Of a stretch of DNA of 64,000 nt, positions 7,863 to 17,677 are shown piece after piece. The notes under the pieces were generated by a model, which did no database searches, had not been told where the DNA came from, and saw only the letters and a list, made by a program, of their open reading frames with translations. How positions within the stretch are numbered: the first letter of the stretch is position 1; the number at the start of each line of letters is the position of its first letter. The position numbers and the translations under genes are program-made. Location of the stretch: contig JACKOK010000002.1 in assembly GCA_024234365.1 (NCBI GenBank), positions 558,001-622,000 of the forward strand. Direction: 5' to 3'. Source of the stretch: Pseudomonadales bacterium. GTDB taxonomy: Bacteria; Pseudomonadota; Gammaproteobacteria; Pseudomonadales; Pseudohongiellaceae.

Positions 7863-9134
7863 TTATTGGGTGGGGCGTGCCATCTGGCAGCTGCTCGGGC
7901 GTACCGTCTCCTGCGCCGGCACGGTCAGTTCCGCCAGCAGCCCAAAACCCGAGTTGTCGGCGTCGAAAACGATACCGGAATTCGTATGGACCGAGACGTG
8001 CAGATCCTCGAATGCCTGATGATCGCTGCCGCGCATCCATACCTGCTCGCCGTCCATATTCGTGACCCGCATGTCTTCCATTGCCAGGGCAACGGAAAAC
8101 GGATCCGTTGTGCCGGCCTGTTCCATGGCGCTGACCAGCATCGTCAGCATGGTGGCGATGCGCGGCTGGCTGGCGTCCTTGTCCGGGTAGCGTGCCTTGA
8201 AGGCGCGGTTGAAGGCGATATGCTCTTCGTTTGTGAGCGGGTTGGCCAGGTCATTGTGTACCAGGCGGATGCGGTTTTTGCCCGCCTCACCCAGCGTTGC
8301 CGTGATGCCATCGTAGGCGGCATAGAAGGTATAGATCGGCACGTCGAGCCCGGCGTCGGTAATGCTGCGGGCAAGCGCCACCATGTCGGCTCCCCAGTTG
8401 CCGGTGATGATGGCGTCTGCGCGGGAGGCGACGATCTTGCTGACGTAAGGGGTGAAGTCCTTGACCTGCCCGATGGGGTGCAACGCATTGCCCACGATCT
8501 CGATATCCGGTCGCTTGCTGGCGAGCATGCTGCTTGCCGAGGCGGCCACAGCGGTGCCGAAGGAATAGTCCTGGCCGATGATATAGACCCGGTGAATATC
8601 CGGGTTGGCGGCGATGGCACGGGTCATCACCTCCATTTTCATGTCGGAGTCCGAATCGAAGCGGAAGTGCCAGAAGCTGCAGTCGGCTCCCGTCAGCACC
8701 GGGTCTACCGCCGCGTAGTTGAGAAAGAGTACGCGCTGCCCGGGGTTGCGCCGGTTATGACGCTCAATGGCCTGGCTCAGGGCGCTGGCCGGAGCGGAGC
8801 CATTGCCGGAGACAATGTATTGAATGCCCTGGCTGATGGCGCGGCGCAGTTGCTGTTGGGTATCGGCCACGCTGGCCTTGTTGTCCAGCGCGATGACTTC
8901 GATCGGGCGTCCGCCCAGGATGCCGCCATGGGCGTTGTAGAAATAATCCGCAGCAAACAGCAGCTGCAGATAGGCGGTTTCCCCGGTAGCGGCGAAAGCG
9001 CCGGACTGGGGGTCAATCATGGCGATACGGACGGGCTCGGGCTTTGTTCCGGCGGCGTGGATGCCGCTGTCGCTCATGGCCAGCAGGCAGGCGAGAGTCC
9101 ATGGGGTACACAGGAGACGGGTGATGCGTTTCAT
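7863..9134 (-). CDS. Periplasmic substrate-binding protein of the Liv-type transporter
   Basis: The protein has a signal peptide and a type I periplasmic binding fold of the Leu/Ile/Val-binding family (IAMIDPQSGAFAATGE at the N-terminus, IIGQDYSFG in the middle). Its 423 residues are slightly long for LivK. The substrate is not evident from sequence: branched-chain or aromatic amino acids, short-chain amides and urea are all possible in this family. No amidase, urease or degradation gene is directly attached. It is the first gene of a five-gene operon (binding protein, livH, livM, livG, livF). Confidence 0.88.
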   Translation of the reverse strand: MKRITRLLCTPWTLACLLAMSDSGIHAAGTKPEPVRIAMIDPQSGAFAATGETAYLQLLFAADYFYNAHGGILGGRPIEVIALDNKASVADTQQQLRRAISQGIQYIVSGNGSAPASALSQAIERHNRRNPGQRVLFLNYAAVDPVLTGADCSFWHFRFDSDSDMKMEVMTRAIAANPDIHRVYIIGQDYSFGTAVAASASSMLASKRPDIEIVGNALHPIGQVKDFTPYVSKIVASRADAIITGNWGADMVALARSITDAGLDVPIYTFYAAYDGITATLGEAGKNRIRLVHNDLANPLTNEEHIAFNRAFKARYPDKDASQPRIATMLTMLVSAMEQAGTTDPFSVALAMEDMRVTNMDGEQVWMRGSDHQAFEDLHVSVHTNSGIVFDADNSGFGLLAELTVPAQETVRPSSCQMARPTQ

Positions 9135-9463
9135 AAGGGATTCTTGATGTCGATTGCGGTGATAGGAGCGGCTCGCTTGCGCCTGCAGGGCCCCGGATAT
9201 TGCGGGGGCGTGCCGGAAAGGGATGTGCGCTCGCGTACGCCCGGGACATTACCCCAGGGGGGGCAGTGAATCAAGCTGCCCGGCTTTGCGCCCCTGCGGG
9301 CGAGCGAAGCGTTCGGCTGATCGCATTGCGGCATCGCGGCGTTGTCACCTGAGCTGCTCCGGCGTAGGATGTTCGCGCTTGCAGCCAGGGAGGGGGGCGG
9401 CAACAGGGGGCCGGAAAAACCGGGCCCGAGAATAAGAACTTCCGCTGAAAGGTATTTGTTTTG
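9135..9463. other. Intergenic region between divergent liv operon and DHA2 exporter
   Basis: This 329-bp stretch should hold promoters for both flanking genes. I see no convincing promoter consensus, repeat, RNA gene or REP copy in it. A purine-rich AAAGG lies about ten bases before the exporter start. Confidence 0.6.
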
Positions 9464-11287
9464 ATGCACTCCACCGACGAAGTGGCGATGTCCGACAAGG
9501 ACAAACGCACCACGCTGATCGCTCTGCTTATTGTTTTCCTGCTTGCGGCACTCGATATGACCATTCTTTCCACCGCGATGCCACGCATCGTGTCGGAACT
9601 CAACGGTCTGGAACTGTATGCCTGGGTGACCACGGCCTATATGCTCGCCTCCACGGTGCTGGTGCCCATCTATGGAAAGTTAGGCGATATGTATGGTCGC
9701 AAGCGAATCCTGCTTATCGGTATCAGCATTTTTCTGCTGGGCTCCATGCTCTGCGGCATCAGCGGAGAATTCGGCACCTTGCCCCTGCTCGGTGACGGCA
9801 TGCATCAACTGATCATCTTCCGCGCCGTGAAAGGTGTGGGAGGCGCGGCACTGTTTACCAGTGCCATCGGCATCATCGCGGACATCTACCCGCCCATGCA
9901 GCGGGCCAAGTTCATGGGCTTCTTCGGTGCGATCTTCGGGGTGGCCAGCATCATCGGCCCGGCACTGGGGGGCTTTTTGACCGACTACGCCGATACCACC
10001 CTGTTCGGCTATGAAATTGCCGGTTGGCGCTGGGTGTTCTATGCCAATGTCCCCCTGGGGGTTGTGGCGCTGGCGATGATTGCCTTCAAAACTCCGGCGC
10101 TGAATCGTGGCAACCGCGGCACGATCGATTATCTCGGTGCCTGCCTGCTGCTGGTGGTGTTCGTGCCCTTCCTGCTGGCCCTGACCTGGGGGGGCAGCCG
10201 CTACCCGTGGAGTTCGCCCGTACTGCTCTCCATGTTTGGCTTGAGCCTGGTGGCGCTGGTATTTTTCATCGTGGTGGAGCAGCGGGCGAAGGATGCCGCT
10301 GTCATGCCCATGAGCCTGTTCGGCAACCGCGTGTTTGTGATGACGAACCTCACCTCTTTCATTATTGGCATGGCTTTCCTGGGCGTGATGATGTTCATGC
10401 CCCTGTTCATGCAGGTGGTCATGGGCATCAATGCCACCAATAGCGGCTTCTCCATGTTTCCGCTGATGGTGGGCTTGATGACGGGCAGTATTCTCAGCGG
10501 TCGCGTCGTCTCGCGTACCGGCAATTACAAACCCTTCCTGGTGGGGGGGGCGGCGATTCTGATCGTCGGTATCTATCTGCTGAGCAGCGTGGGCCCCGAC
10601 ACCACGAGAATGGAGCTGACCTGGCGCATGGTGGTGGTGGGCCTGGGGCTTGGCCCTTCGCAGAGCCTGGTCAATCTGGTGGTGCAGAGCGCGTTTCCGC
10701 CAGCGCAGATCGGGGTGGCTACCAGTTCCACGCAGTTCTTTCGCCAGATCGGCAATACCGTGGGCGTGGCGATTTTCGGCACGCTGCTGACACTCAACCT
10801 CACGGCGGAACTGCCACGACAACTGCCCAGCATGCCGGGAGGAGACGAGGGTGGTTTAAGTCTCAGCCAGGCGCAGTCCAGTGCCATGAACCGTGATGCC
10901 CTGCGCGCACGCATCGAGGCGGGGTTTGACGACATGATGCTGACGCTGGAACATGCCTACGAAGGGGATGAGGCGGCGATTGCCCAGGTGCAGAACAGCC
11001 CCTTGCTGCCCGAACAGATGAAGGAGCAGTTGCCCCATTCTGCCGCAGACGCGCTGCCGGCAGATGTCATTGCGCAGCGTCTTGCTGTCATCCGTGGCCT
11101 GGCTTCGGCACGCATCGAGCAGACGGTCAGCAGCATCGAATCCGGCATCCGCCTGGCCTTCTCCAATGCCATTACCGCCATGTTCATGACCGCCTTGTGG
11201 ATTGTCTGTCTCGGGTTTCTGCTGAGCCTGTTCATTCCGGTGATTTCGCTGCATCGTGAGGTGCCACGTCCGGCTGCTGCGGAGTAG
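9464..11287 (+). CDS. Multidrug exporter, major facilitator superfamily DHA2 (14-TM) family
   Basis: This is a predicted proton-driven drug exporter of the inner membrane. Visible marks are the D-x-x-x in the first helix (AALDMTILSTAMPRI), motif A GKLGDMYGRKRIL after helix 2, and the antiporter motif C region SIIGPALGGFL in helix 5. The 607 residues include a long periplasmic loop before the last helix (about residues 450-560) rich in Gln and Glu, which is unusual in length but seen in this group. I chose the ATG at 9464, preceded by AAAGG; an internal ATG at 9488 is an alternative. There is no membrane fusion partner nearby. Confidence 0.88.
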   Translation: MHSTDEVAMSDKDKRTTLIALLIVFLLAALDMTILSTAMPRIVSELNGLELYAWVTTAYMLASTVLVPIYGKLGDMYGRKRILLIGISIFLLGSMLCGISGEFGTLPLLGDGMHQLIIFRAVKGVGGAALFTSAIGIIADIYPPMQRAKFMGFFGAIFGVASIIGPALGGFLTDYADTTLFGYEIAGWRWVFYANVPLGVVALAMIAFKTPALNRGNRGTIDYLGACLLLVVFVPFLLALTWGGSRYPWSSPVLLSMFGLSLVALVFFIVVEQRAKDAAVMPMSLFGNRVFVMTNLTSFIIGMAFLGVMMFMPLFMQVVMGINATNSGFSMFPLMVGLMTGSILSGRVVSRTGNYKPFLVGGAAILIVGIYLLSSVGPDTTRMELTWRMVVVGLGLGPSQSLVNLVVQSAFPPAQIGVATSSTQFFRQIGNTVGVAIFGTLLTLNLTAELPRQLPSMPGGDEGGLSLSQAQSSAMNRDALRARIEAGFDDMMLTLEHAYEGDEAAIAQVQNSPLLPEQMKEQLPHSAADALPADVIAQRLAVIRGLASARIEQTVSSIESGIRLAFSNAITAMFMTALWIVCLGFLLSLFIPVISLHREVPRPAAAE

Positions 11288-11316
11288 GATGGCGGTGCCT
11301 TGTGCGGGAGGGGTTT

Positions 11317-11435
11317 GATCGCCTGCAGGGCAGGCTCCTACGGGAGTGGGTAGAATTTGTCGTAGGAGCCAGCCCTGCTGGCGATAGGGGATAGCGGGGG
11401 GTTGAGTTTTGTAGGAGCCAGCCCTGCTGGCGATA
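11317..11435. repeat. Cluster of three REP-like sequences
   Basis: Copies lie at 11317-11342 (minus), 11361-11386 (plus) and 11410-11435 (plus). The first has stem GCCTGC/GCAGGC and the other two GCCAGC/GCTGGC, a compensated change of one base pair. The inverted first two copies form a REPIN-like pair. The cluster sits between the drug exporter and the MMPL-type gene and ends 17 bases before the latter's GTG. Confidence 0.88.
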
Positions 11436-11451
11436 GGGGGTAGCGCCGCAG

Positions 11452-13749
11452 GTGAATGATTCGCTGGTGACATGGCTGATCCGACAACGCAGGCGCTTTC
11501 TCCTGGGCTGCCTGCTGCTGAGTCTGTGTGCGGCGGCCGGGCTGCCGCGTACGGGTTTCGATACTTCCCTGGGGGTGTTGCTGACCCGCAGCGACCCCTA
11601 TCTTGCCGAACGCGATGCCATGGCGCAGGCCTTTCCGAATGCCGTGGAGATCAGCGTTGCCCTGCTACCGGAGGCGGGAACGGTGTTCGCGGTAGAGCCC
11701 CTGCTGGCCCTGGCAGACCTCAATCGCGAGTTCCGTCAGTTGCCGGGCGCGGTGGCGATGAACTCCATCCTGCAATGGCAGTCCCCCTTTGGCGATTTTT
11801 CTCTCTTCCCCCGTGTGCTGACTGCCGAGAATATTCCCGACCGGGAAGCCATTGCCTCCGCACGGGAGCGGGTGCGTCAGGACCCGTTTCTGTTTGGCAC
11901 TTATGTCTCCCCCGATGAGGCATTGGCGCTGGCCACCATCCGCCTGCACCCCCGTATGCGCGAGCGCGAGGAGCGCGCCGCTTTGGTGGCGGCGGCAAAT
12001 GCACTGCGGGATTCCCTGCAGGAACGCTATCCGCAGATCCGTTTTCTGTTGAACAGCGAGGCGCATTACGAGCAATCCAATCGTCAGGCCATGCTGGACG
12101 ATCTGCGCTATCTGCTGCCACTTGTTTTTCTGTTGTGCACGGCGCTGATCTGCTACAGCTTCCGTTCCCTGTTGCTTGGCGCCAGCATCCTGCTGGTGGC
12201 GCTTTTGAGCGTGCTGATGACCGTTGGCACCCTGGCCTGGCTGCGCTGGTCCTTCAATACGATTTCCGTCATGGCCCCTCTGCTGGTGGTGACCATTGCC
12301 GTGGCAGACAGCGTGCATATCGTGTCGCTGTTTCGCCAACATGTGCTGCGTGGGGAGAGTGCACAGGAGGCCATGCGCGCCAGCCTGCGCATCAATCTGC
12401 GCCCCATCACCCTGGCCACCGTCACCACCTTCATCGGTTTTGCTGCCCTCAATCTGGCGTCCTCGCCTGCGGTTTCCTCCTTTGGCACGGTGGTGGCGGT
12501 CGGGGTCGGCTTTGCCTATTTCCTGACGCTCGGCCTGTTGCCTGCGCTGATTCTGCTGTTGCCACCGATTCGCAACCCAGGCAGTGGTGATATGCACTTG
12601 ATTCCCTCGCTTTTGCGGGCTTGCGAGTCACTGGCGTTGCGGCACGGGCGTGCTCTGCTGTGGGGAGTCACGGGGCTGGGGCTGTTGTGCCTCGTGCTGA
12701 GTTTTCGCAACAGCACCGACTTCAACCGGGACAGCTTCATCAGCGCGGATTCGCCGCTGCACGACTACTACGCGGCCATGCAGGCGCATATGGAGCGTGG
12801 CACGCCCCTGAGCTTCGGTATCGAGGTGACTGAGGAGTTTGGGCTGGTATCACCGGAGATGCTGCGCCGGGTGGATGAGTTTTCCGCCTGGCTGCGGGAG
12901 CAGGAGGGGGTGCAGGGAGTGGCCAGCCTGGTGGAGGTGGTCAAGACCGTGCACCAGATCATGCGGGATGATGTCCCCGAAGCCTATGTCATTCCCGACA
13001 GCGAGGCCGAAATTGAGGATGCCCTGTTCAATTACACCGTTGCGCAGGTGCGGGACTTCAGTATCGATACCCTGGCCAATGAGGACTTTACCTTGATGCG
13101 GCTGTTCGTGGCTGTGGACATCGACAGCAATCAGGCGCTGCTGGCCCTGAGTGAGCGTATCGATACGCAGTTTGCGCAGCGTTTTCCCGATGCCCGCCTG
13201 TTGCACGGCAGTGCCACGCTGTTGTTTGCGCGTATGGACCATGCCGTCACGGTGGAGTTGTTGCAGGGCTATGGTCTGAGCCTGGCGCTGATCACCCTGA
13301 CCCTGGTGCTGGGCATGGGCAGTCTGTATTACGGCGTGCTCAGCATGGTGCCAAACCTGTTGCCGGCCGTGCTCGTGTTCGGCGCCTGGGGGCTGTTTGT
13401 CGGGCGCCTGGACCCCTTCGTGATGATGCTGTTCAGTATCAGTATTGGCCTGGTGGTGGATGACACCGTGCACATGCTCAGCACCTATCACAGTGCGCGG
13501 CGTGAGGGGCTGGAGCCAGAGGCCGCGATTTCCCGTGCCCTGCATCGTGCCGGGCCTGCTCTGATCATTACCACGGCCGTGCTGGCCCTGGGCACCTGCG
13601 TGCTGATTGCGGCGAGTACCCTGTATTTTCAGCAGGCGGCTACCCTGCTGGTGCCCATTGTGGTGGTGGCCTTGTTGCTGGACATCAGCTTCTTCCCCGC
13701 CCTGCTCCTGCGGGTTGATCGCAGGCAGGAAAGAGTGCGCAGCGGTTGA
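11452..13749 (+). CDS. MMPL/RND-superfamily predicted exporter
   Basis: The 765-residue inner-membrane protein has two repeats of one membrane helix, a large periplasmic domain and five more helices, giving about 12 helices. Conserved helix-4 sequences VVTIAVADSVHIVSLFRQH and SISIGLVVDDTVHMLSTYH carry the acidic residues typical of proton relay in this family. It belongs to the hydrophobe exporters (MMPL, PF03176), which move lipids or hopanoids in other bacteria; the substrate here is unknown. The start is a GTG because the only upstream purine tract (GGGGG at 11436) precedes it. A DUF4159 gene follows after 56 bp. Confidence 0.85.
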   Translation: MNDSLVTWLIRQRRRFLLGCLLLSLCAAAGLPRTGFDTSLGVLLTRSDPYLAERDAMAQAFPNAVEISVALLPEAGTVFAVEPLLALADLNREFRQLPGAVAMNSILQWQSPFGDFSLFPRVLTAENIPDREAIASARERVRQDPFLFGTYVSPDEALALATIRLHPRMREREERAALVAAANALRDSLQERYPQIRFLLNSEAHYEQSNRQAMLDDLRYLLPLVFLLCTALICYSFRSLLLGASILLVALLSVLMTVGTLAWLRWSFNTISVMAPLLVVTIAVADSVHIVSLFRQHVLRGESAQEAMRASLRINLRPITLATVTTFIGFAALNLASSPAVSSFGTVVAVGVGFAYFLTLGLLPALILLLPPIRNPGSGDMHLIPSLLRACESLALRHGRALLWGVTGLGLLCLVLSFRNSTDFNRDSFISADSPLHDYYAAMQAHMERGTPLSFGIEVTEEFGLVSPEMLRRVDEFSAWLREQEGVQGVASLVEVVKTVHQIMRDDVPEAYVIPDSEAEIEDALFNYTVAQVRDFSIDTLANEDFTLMRLFVAVDIDSNQALLALSERIDTQFAQRFPDARLLHGSATLLFARMDHAVTVELLQGYGLSLALITLTLVLGMGSLYYGVLSMVPNLLPAVLVFGAWGLFVGRLDPFVMMLFSISIGLVVDDTVHMLSTYHSARREGLEPEAAISRALHRAGPALIITTAVLALGTCVLIAASTLYFQQAATLLVPIVVVALLLDISFFPALLLRVDRRQERVRSG

Positions 13750-13805
13750 GGCGGGCAGGGAAGATGGAGTTTAATAGCGGCCACCCCACAAAGAACGGGT
13801 TGCAC

Positions 13806-14579
13806 ATGCGACGATTTCTCATGAGCGCCGCGCTGGCCCTGCTTGCCAGCGCGGCGGCGACAGCACAAGGTCCGCTGGACGATATTGCCTACGATTCGGC
13901 GGGGGAGTTCAGTTTCGTGCGCGTGCAGTTCGACACCTATGGGGGCGGAGGCGGTTTTCGCGGCTTTTTTGGTGGCGGCCAGCCCTGGTCCATCGACTTT
14001 CCGGATGCCGATGCAAACTTCCTGCGTGGGGTGTCCCGCCTCACCAATGTGCGGGTCATGCAGGACCCGATCGTGCTGCGCTTCGATGACGAGCGCATCT
14101 TTGATTACCCCTTCCTGTACATGCTGGAGGTCGGCCAGCAGGGCGGCATCAGCCTCAGCGAACTGGAGATCCACAATCTGCGCGAGTATCTGCTCAGAGG
14201 CGGGTTTCTGCTGATCGATGATTTCTGGGGGATGCGTCAGTGGGATGCCTTTGCCTCCTCTTTCTCCCAGGTTTTTCCGGACCGGGAAATCATCGAACTG
14301 AAACCCGATCACGAAATTTTCCATACCTATTACGATCTCGACGGCCCGAAAATGATTCCGGCGCTGGGCCGCGATGACTCACGCGGAGAGCAGGGCATCG
14401 ACGTTGCCAGCAACCACGCCATCCTGGATGACAATGGCCGTGTCATGGTGCTGATCAACTGGAATTCCGACATGGGCGATGGCTGGGAGCACACCTACCA
14501 CCCCTACTATCCGACCCGCTATGCCAACACCGCCTATCAACTCGGTATCAATTATCTGATCTATGCCATGACTCATTGA
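13806..14579 (+). CDS. Secreted DUF4159 protein
   Basis: The protein has a signal peptide (MRRFLMSAALALLASAAATA) followed by one DUF4159 domain, giving 257 residues. Typical family segments are LTNVRV, FPFLYMLEVG-like FDYPFLYMLEVG, LREYLLRGGFLLIDDFWG and the HEIFHTYYDL block. The fold resembles a glutamine-amidotransferase-like or vWA-associated domain without a known catalytic role. In other bacteria such domains occur beside MoxR/vWA membrane complexes, but here the neighbour is an MMPL exporter. The start is set at the signal peptide because the upstream in-frame ATGs lack similarity. Its end converges with nasA. Confidence 0.8.
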   Translation: MRRFLMSAALALLASAAATAQGPLDDIAYDSAGEFSFVRVQFDTYGGGGGFRGFFGGGQPWSIDFPDADANFLRGVSRLTNVRVMQDPIVLRFDDERIFDYPFLYMLEVGQQGGISLSELEIHNLREYLLRGGFLLIDDFWGMRQWDAFASSFSQVFPDREIIELKPDHEIFHTYYDLDGPKMIPALGRDDSRGEQGIDVASNHAILDDNGRVMVLINWNSDMGDGWEHTYHPYYPTRYANTAYQLGINYLIYAMTH

Positions 14580-14617
14580 GGCATGACAGCGTTATTCAAC
14601 GCGTTGATGCTCTCAAT
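14575..14617. terminator. Imperfect palindrome between convergent DUF4159 and nasA genes
   Basis: ATTGAG near 14575 pairs with CTCAAT ending at 14617, and inner blocks CAT/ATG and GCGTT/AACGC extend it. It covers both stop codons. There is no T-run, so it may be a weak bidirectional terminator or an RNA end-protecting hairpin. Confidence 0.4.
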
Positions 14618-17270
14618 GCTGCCTGTTGAGAAGCTGTTCGAGCTCCGGGATGCAGGAGCCGCAGTTACTGCCGCAGCGCAGGCGTTTGCCCAGGGTTTCC
14701 ACGGAATCCACACCTTCCCTGATGGCGTCGAGGATGGCCTGTTCACTGACCCGGAAGCAGCTGCAGATGATGCGTTGAGTGCCGATTTCGTGGCTCTCCT
14801 GACGAGCCAGCAGGCGCCAGGATTGTTCACCTACCGTGTGCTGCAGCAGGGTCTGCAACCACTGGGTATCTGGCAGGCCGCTCCTGCGGGGGCTGATGAA
14901 CACGGCGAACTGAATCTGTGCCTCATGGCACAGCAGGGCCCGGTAGCTGCCGCTGATGGAGTTGGAGAGTTCAATCTTTTCCAGTACCGGGTCGAGACCG
15001 GTGCGCCATGCCTGCAGCCCATCGTTTGCATCCTCGTCGAGACCGGCAATCAGAGTGATATGGCCACCGGCCACCGGGGTACGCACCCAGTAGCGGAAGT
15101 GACGGGTGTCCAGTGGTTCCCGGCTGAGCACGGCCGCCCACTGTCGTACCGGGACCGGCCTGAAGCCGATGCGTGCGAATTTGCTCTCGGGTTGACCGGA
15201 CACCGGGTCGGTGACGGCATCGATCAGGCTGGCGATGCGGCCATCCGAGGCGAACTGTTCGTTCCAGTGAATCGGAGCGAAGGTCTCTCCGTCACGCAGG
15301 CCTGGATCAATGCTGGCCTGCATCAACAGCTTGCGGGTGCCGCTGCGGGCCGTGTGGGCATGAACTCTGAGCAGATCGCCGGTGTGAATACCCAGGCTCT
15401 GGGCATCGCGTGGGTTCAGTGCCAGCGTTGGCGCATCCGTGTGAGCCAGCAGACGTGGTGAACGGCCCGTGCGGGTCATGGTATGCCACTGGTCGCGGAT
15501 GCGTCCGGTGTTGAGCACGAAAGGCGTATCGAGCTGAGTCTTCCGTTCGGGTAGCACAGGCGTGGCACTCACGAAACGGGCCCGACCGGTGGGCGTAAAA
15601 AAACGGCCATCCGTAAACAGGCGGGCAGTGCCTTGCGGGTGCGCTGCGTTGACAGGCCACTGCAATGGGGGCAGTGCATCGTAGGCGGATGTTTCCAGTG
15701 TCGCCAGGGCGCTGATATCGAAGGCGCGTGAACCGTGGTTCTCGAAGCCGGAGAGCGCGGCGTGTTCGGCAAATATCTGCGCGGGATGGCTATAGGCAAA
15801 GGCATCGGCATAGCCCAGCCGCCGAGCCACTTCGCACACAATCCACCAGTCCGGTTTTGCCTCGCCCATGCACGGCAGCAGGGCACGCTGGCGCGAGATG
15901 CGGCGCTCGGAATTGGTGACAGTGCCATCCTTTTCGCCCCAACCGGCCGCAGGCAGCAGGACATCGGCAAAGGCTGTTGTGTCGGTATCGGCGATGCAGT
16001 CGGATACGATGAGCAGTTCGCACTGCTTCAGGGCCTGCCGCACCCGTTCCGAATCCGGCAGGCTGACCACGGGATTGGTGGCCATGATCCACACGGCCTT
16101 CACCCGGCCCTCGGCGATGCTCTCGAACAGCTCGACAGCCTTCAGGCCCGGTTTCGTCGCGATGTTTGCGGCCTTCCAGAAACGGGAGACGCGTTCCACG
16201 TTGGCGGGGTCGAAGTCCATGTGGGCGGCGAGCTGATTGGCAAGCCCGCCCACCTCCCGTCCGCCCATGGCATTGGGCTGGCCGGTGATGGAGAAGGGCC
16301 CCATGCCGGGTTTACCGATCCTGCCTGTGGCCAGATGACAATTGATGATGGCATTGCATTTGTCTGTGCCCGTGGCGGACTGATTGATGCCCTGGGAGTA
16401 GAAGGTGACGGTTTTTGCCGTGCGGGCAAACCAGCCGAAGAACTGTTCCAGTTGGCCGGTATCCAGACCGGTATGACGGGCGGTGGCCTCCACATCGAAG
16501 GGGGCGCACGCACGCAGAGCCTCGTCGAAGCCCTCCGTATGCGCCTCGATGTAGGCCGCATCCAGGGCCTGGCGCCGGTGCAGATCATGCAGCAGTCCCT
16601 GAAAAAGAAAGGCATCCGACCCGGGGGACGGGACGAGATGAAGATCGGCAATTTCACAGGTGGCTGTTCGACGGGGGTCGATGACCACGATGCGCATGGC
16701 CGGATTTTTTTTGCGTGCGGCGCTGATGCGCTGATACAGGATCGGGTGTGTCCACGCCGCATTGGAGCCGACCATCACCAGCAGATCGCAGCATTCCAGG
16801 TCCTCGTAGCTGCAGGGCACGGCGTCCGCCCCGAAGGCCCGCTTGTAGCCCGCCACGGCGGAGGCCATGCACAGACGGGAATTGGTATCGACATTGGCGC
16901 TGCCGATGAAGCCTTTCATGAGCTTGTTGGCAACGTAGTAGTCTTCGCTCAGCAACTGGCCCGAGAGATAGAAGGCCACGGCATCGGGGCCATGACGCGT
17001 GATGATGTCGCGCAAGCCTGCCGCAACGTGATCGAGAGCCGTGGTCCAGTCCGTGCGCACGCCGCCGATGCGCGGGTGCAACAGGCGCCCCTGCTCGCCA
17101 AGGGTGTCATTCAATGCGGAGCCCTTCACGCATAATCTGCCTCGGTTGGCCGGGTGTAGCGGGTCTCCAGCAACGGCAGTCAGGGTGTCGCCTATCAGCG
17201 TCGCCTCGACGCCACAGCCCACGCCGCAGTAGGGGCAGGTTGTCCGGGCAGTGCTGACGAGTGCATTCAT
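14613..17270 (-). CDS. nasA: Assimilatory nitrate reductase, catalytic subunit
   Basis: This cytoplasmic molybdopterin enzyme reduces nitrate to nitrite. It has 885 residues. A [4Fe-4S] site is at the N-terminus (CPYCGVGC). The molybdopterin oxidoreductase domain follows and then the molydopterin-dinucleotide-binding domain (NTGRIRDQWHTMTRTGR around residue 600). A C-terminal BFD-like [2Fe-2S] domain (CSCF ... CGSNCGSC) would accept electrons, as in Klebsiella NasA. It is the last gene of the nitrate cluster and overlaps nirD by four bases. No separate flavoprotein electron-donor gene (NasB/NasC type) lies next to it. Confidence 0.95.
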   Translation of the reverse strand: MNALVSTARTTCPYCGVGCGVEATLIGDTLTAVAGDPLHPANRGRLCVKGSALNDTLGEQGRLLHPRIGGVRTDWTTALDHVAAGLRDIITRHGPDAVAFYLSGQLLSEDYYVANKLMKGFIGSANVDTNSRLCMASAVAGYKRAFGADAVPCSYEDLECCDLLVMVGSNAAWTHPILYQRISAARKKNPAMRIVVIDPRRTATCEIADLHLVPSPGSDAFLFQGLLHDLHRRQALDAAYIEAHTEGFDEALRACAPFDVEATARHTGLDTGQLEQFFGWFARTAKTVTFYSQGINQSATGTDKCNAIINCHLATGRIGKPGMGPFSITGQPNAMGGREVGGLANQLAAHMDFDPANVERVSRFWKAANIATKPGLKAVELFESIAEGRVKAVWIMATNPVVSLPDSERVRQALKQCELLIVSDCIADTDTTAFADVLLPAAGWGEKDGTVTNSERRISRQRALLPCMGEAKPDWWIVCEVARRLGYADAFAYSHPAQIFAEHAALSGFENHGSRAFDISALATLETSAYDALPPLQWPVNAAHPQGTARLFTDGRFFTPTGRARFVSATPVLPERKTQLDTPFVLNTGRIRDQWHTMTRTGRSPRLLAHTDAPTLALNPRDAQSLGIHTGDLLRVHAHTARSGTRKLLMQASIDPGLRDGETFAPIHWNEQFASDGRIASLIDAVTDPVSGQPESKFARIGFRPVPVRQWAAVLSREPLDTRHFRYWVRTPVAGGHITLIAGLDEDANDGLQAWRTGLDPVLEKIELSNSISGSYRALLCHEAQIQFAVFISPRRSGLPDTQWLQTLLQHTVGEQSWRLLARQESHEIGTQRIICSCFRVSEQAILDAIREGVDSVETLGKRLRCGSNCGSCIPELEQLLNRQH

Positions 17271-17656
17271 GCGTTTTTGTATTCCTGGGTTTTCAGGTTT
17301 GAACTGCGAAGGGTAACGATTACGGTGTCATCTTCAAGCCATATCTCGTAGGTGGGCAGGCTCACGTCTTCCTCCTCCAGGCAGCGACCGGTGCGCAGGC
17401 TGAAGTGTTGTTTGTAGAGAGGAGAGGCCACCACCAGCTCGCCATTGAGGTCGCCGACGATTCCGCGGTAGAGCACATTGGCCCTGCCCAGCGGATCCCA
17501 GTTCTGCAGGGCGTAGAGTGCAGGGGTTTCTCCGGGCAGATAAAAGACGGCGACCTGCACACCGTCGATCAGTGCGCAGACGCCGGCGTTGTCGAGCAGC
17601 TCACGGCGTGGGAAACGTATTTCGGCAGGGTTTGGGGAAGGGCTTGGTGACATCAT
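17267..17656 (-). CDS. nirD: Nitrite reductase (NADH) small subunit
   Basis: The protein has 129 residues with a Rieske-like fold (GVCALIDGVQVAVFYLP, then DPLGRANVLYRGIVGDLNGE). The Cys and His iron-sulfur ligands of true Rieske proteins are absent, which is normal for NirD. It partners NirB in the six-electron reduction of nitrite to ammonium in the cytoplasm. I use the first of two adjacent ATG codons, with CAGGACGG about ten bases upstream. It is 21 bp downstream of nirB and overlaps nasA by four bases. Confidence 0.94.
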   Translation of the reverse strand: MMSPSPSPNPAEIRFPRRELLDNAGVCALIDGVQVAVFYLPGETPALYALQNWDPLGRANVLYRGIVGDLNGELVVASPLYKQHFSLRTGRCLEEEDVSLPTYEIWLEDDTVIVTLRSSNLKTQEYKNA

Positions 17657-17677
17657 GAATACCGTCCTGAATCCGTG

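Noticed and set aside
6858..9269. Very long open frame (about 800 codons) antisense to the liv operon
   Set aside because: The GC-rich genes on the other strand are full-length and conserved. The antisense translation is rich in Gln, His, Ala and Gly with no recognisable domain, as is typical of shadow frames.
9135..9463. Riboswitch or small RNA between liv and the DHA2 exporter
   Set aside because: I found no conserved riboswitch motif, strong hairpin or terminator.
17267..17656. NirD with missing Rieske cysteines as a defective protein
   Set aside because: Loss of the iron-sulfur ligands is normal for bacterial NirD.
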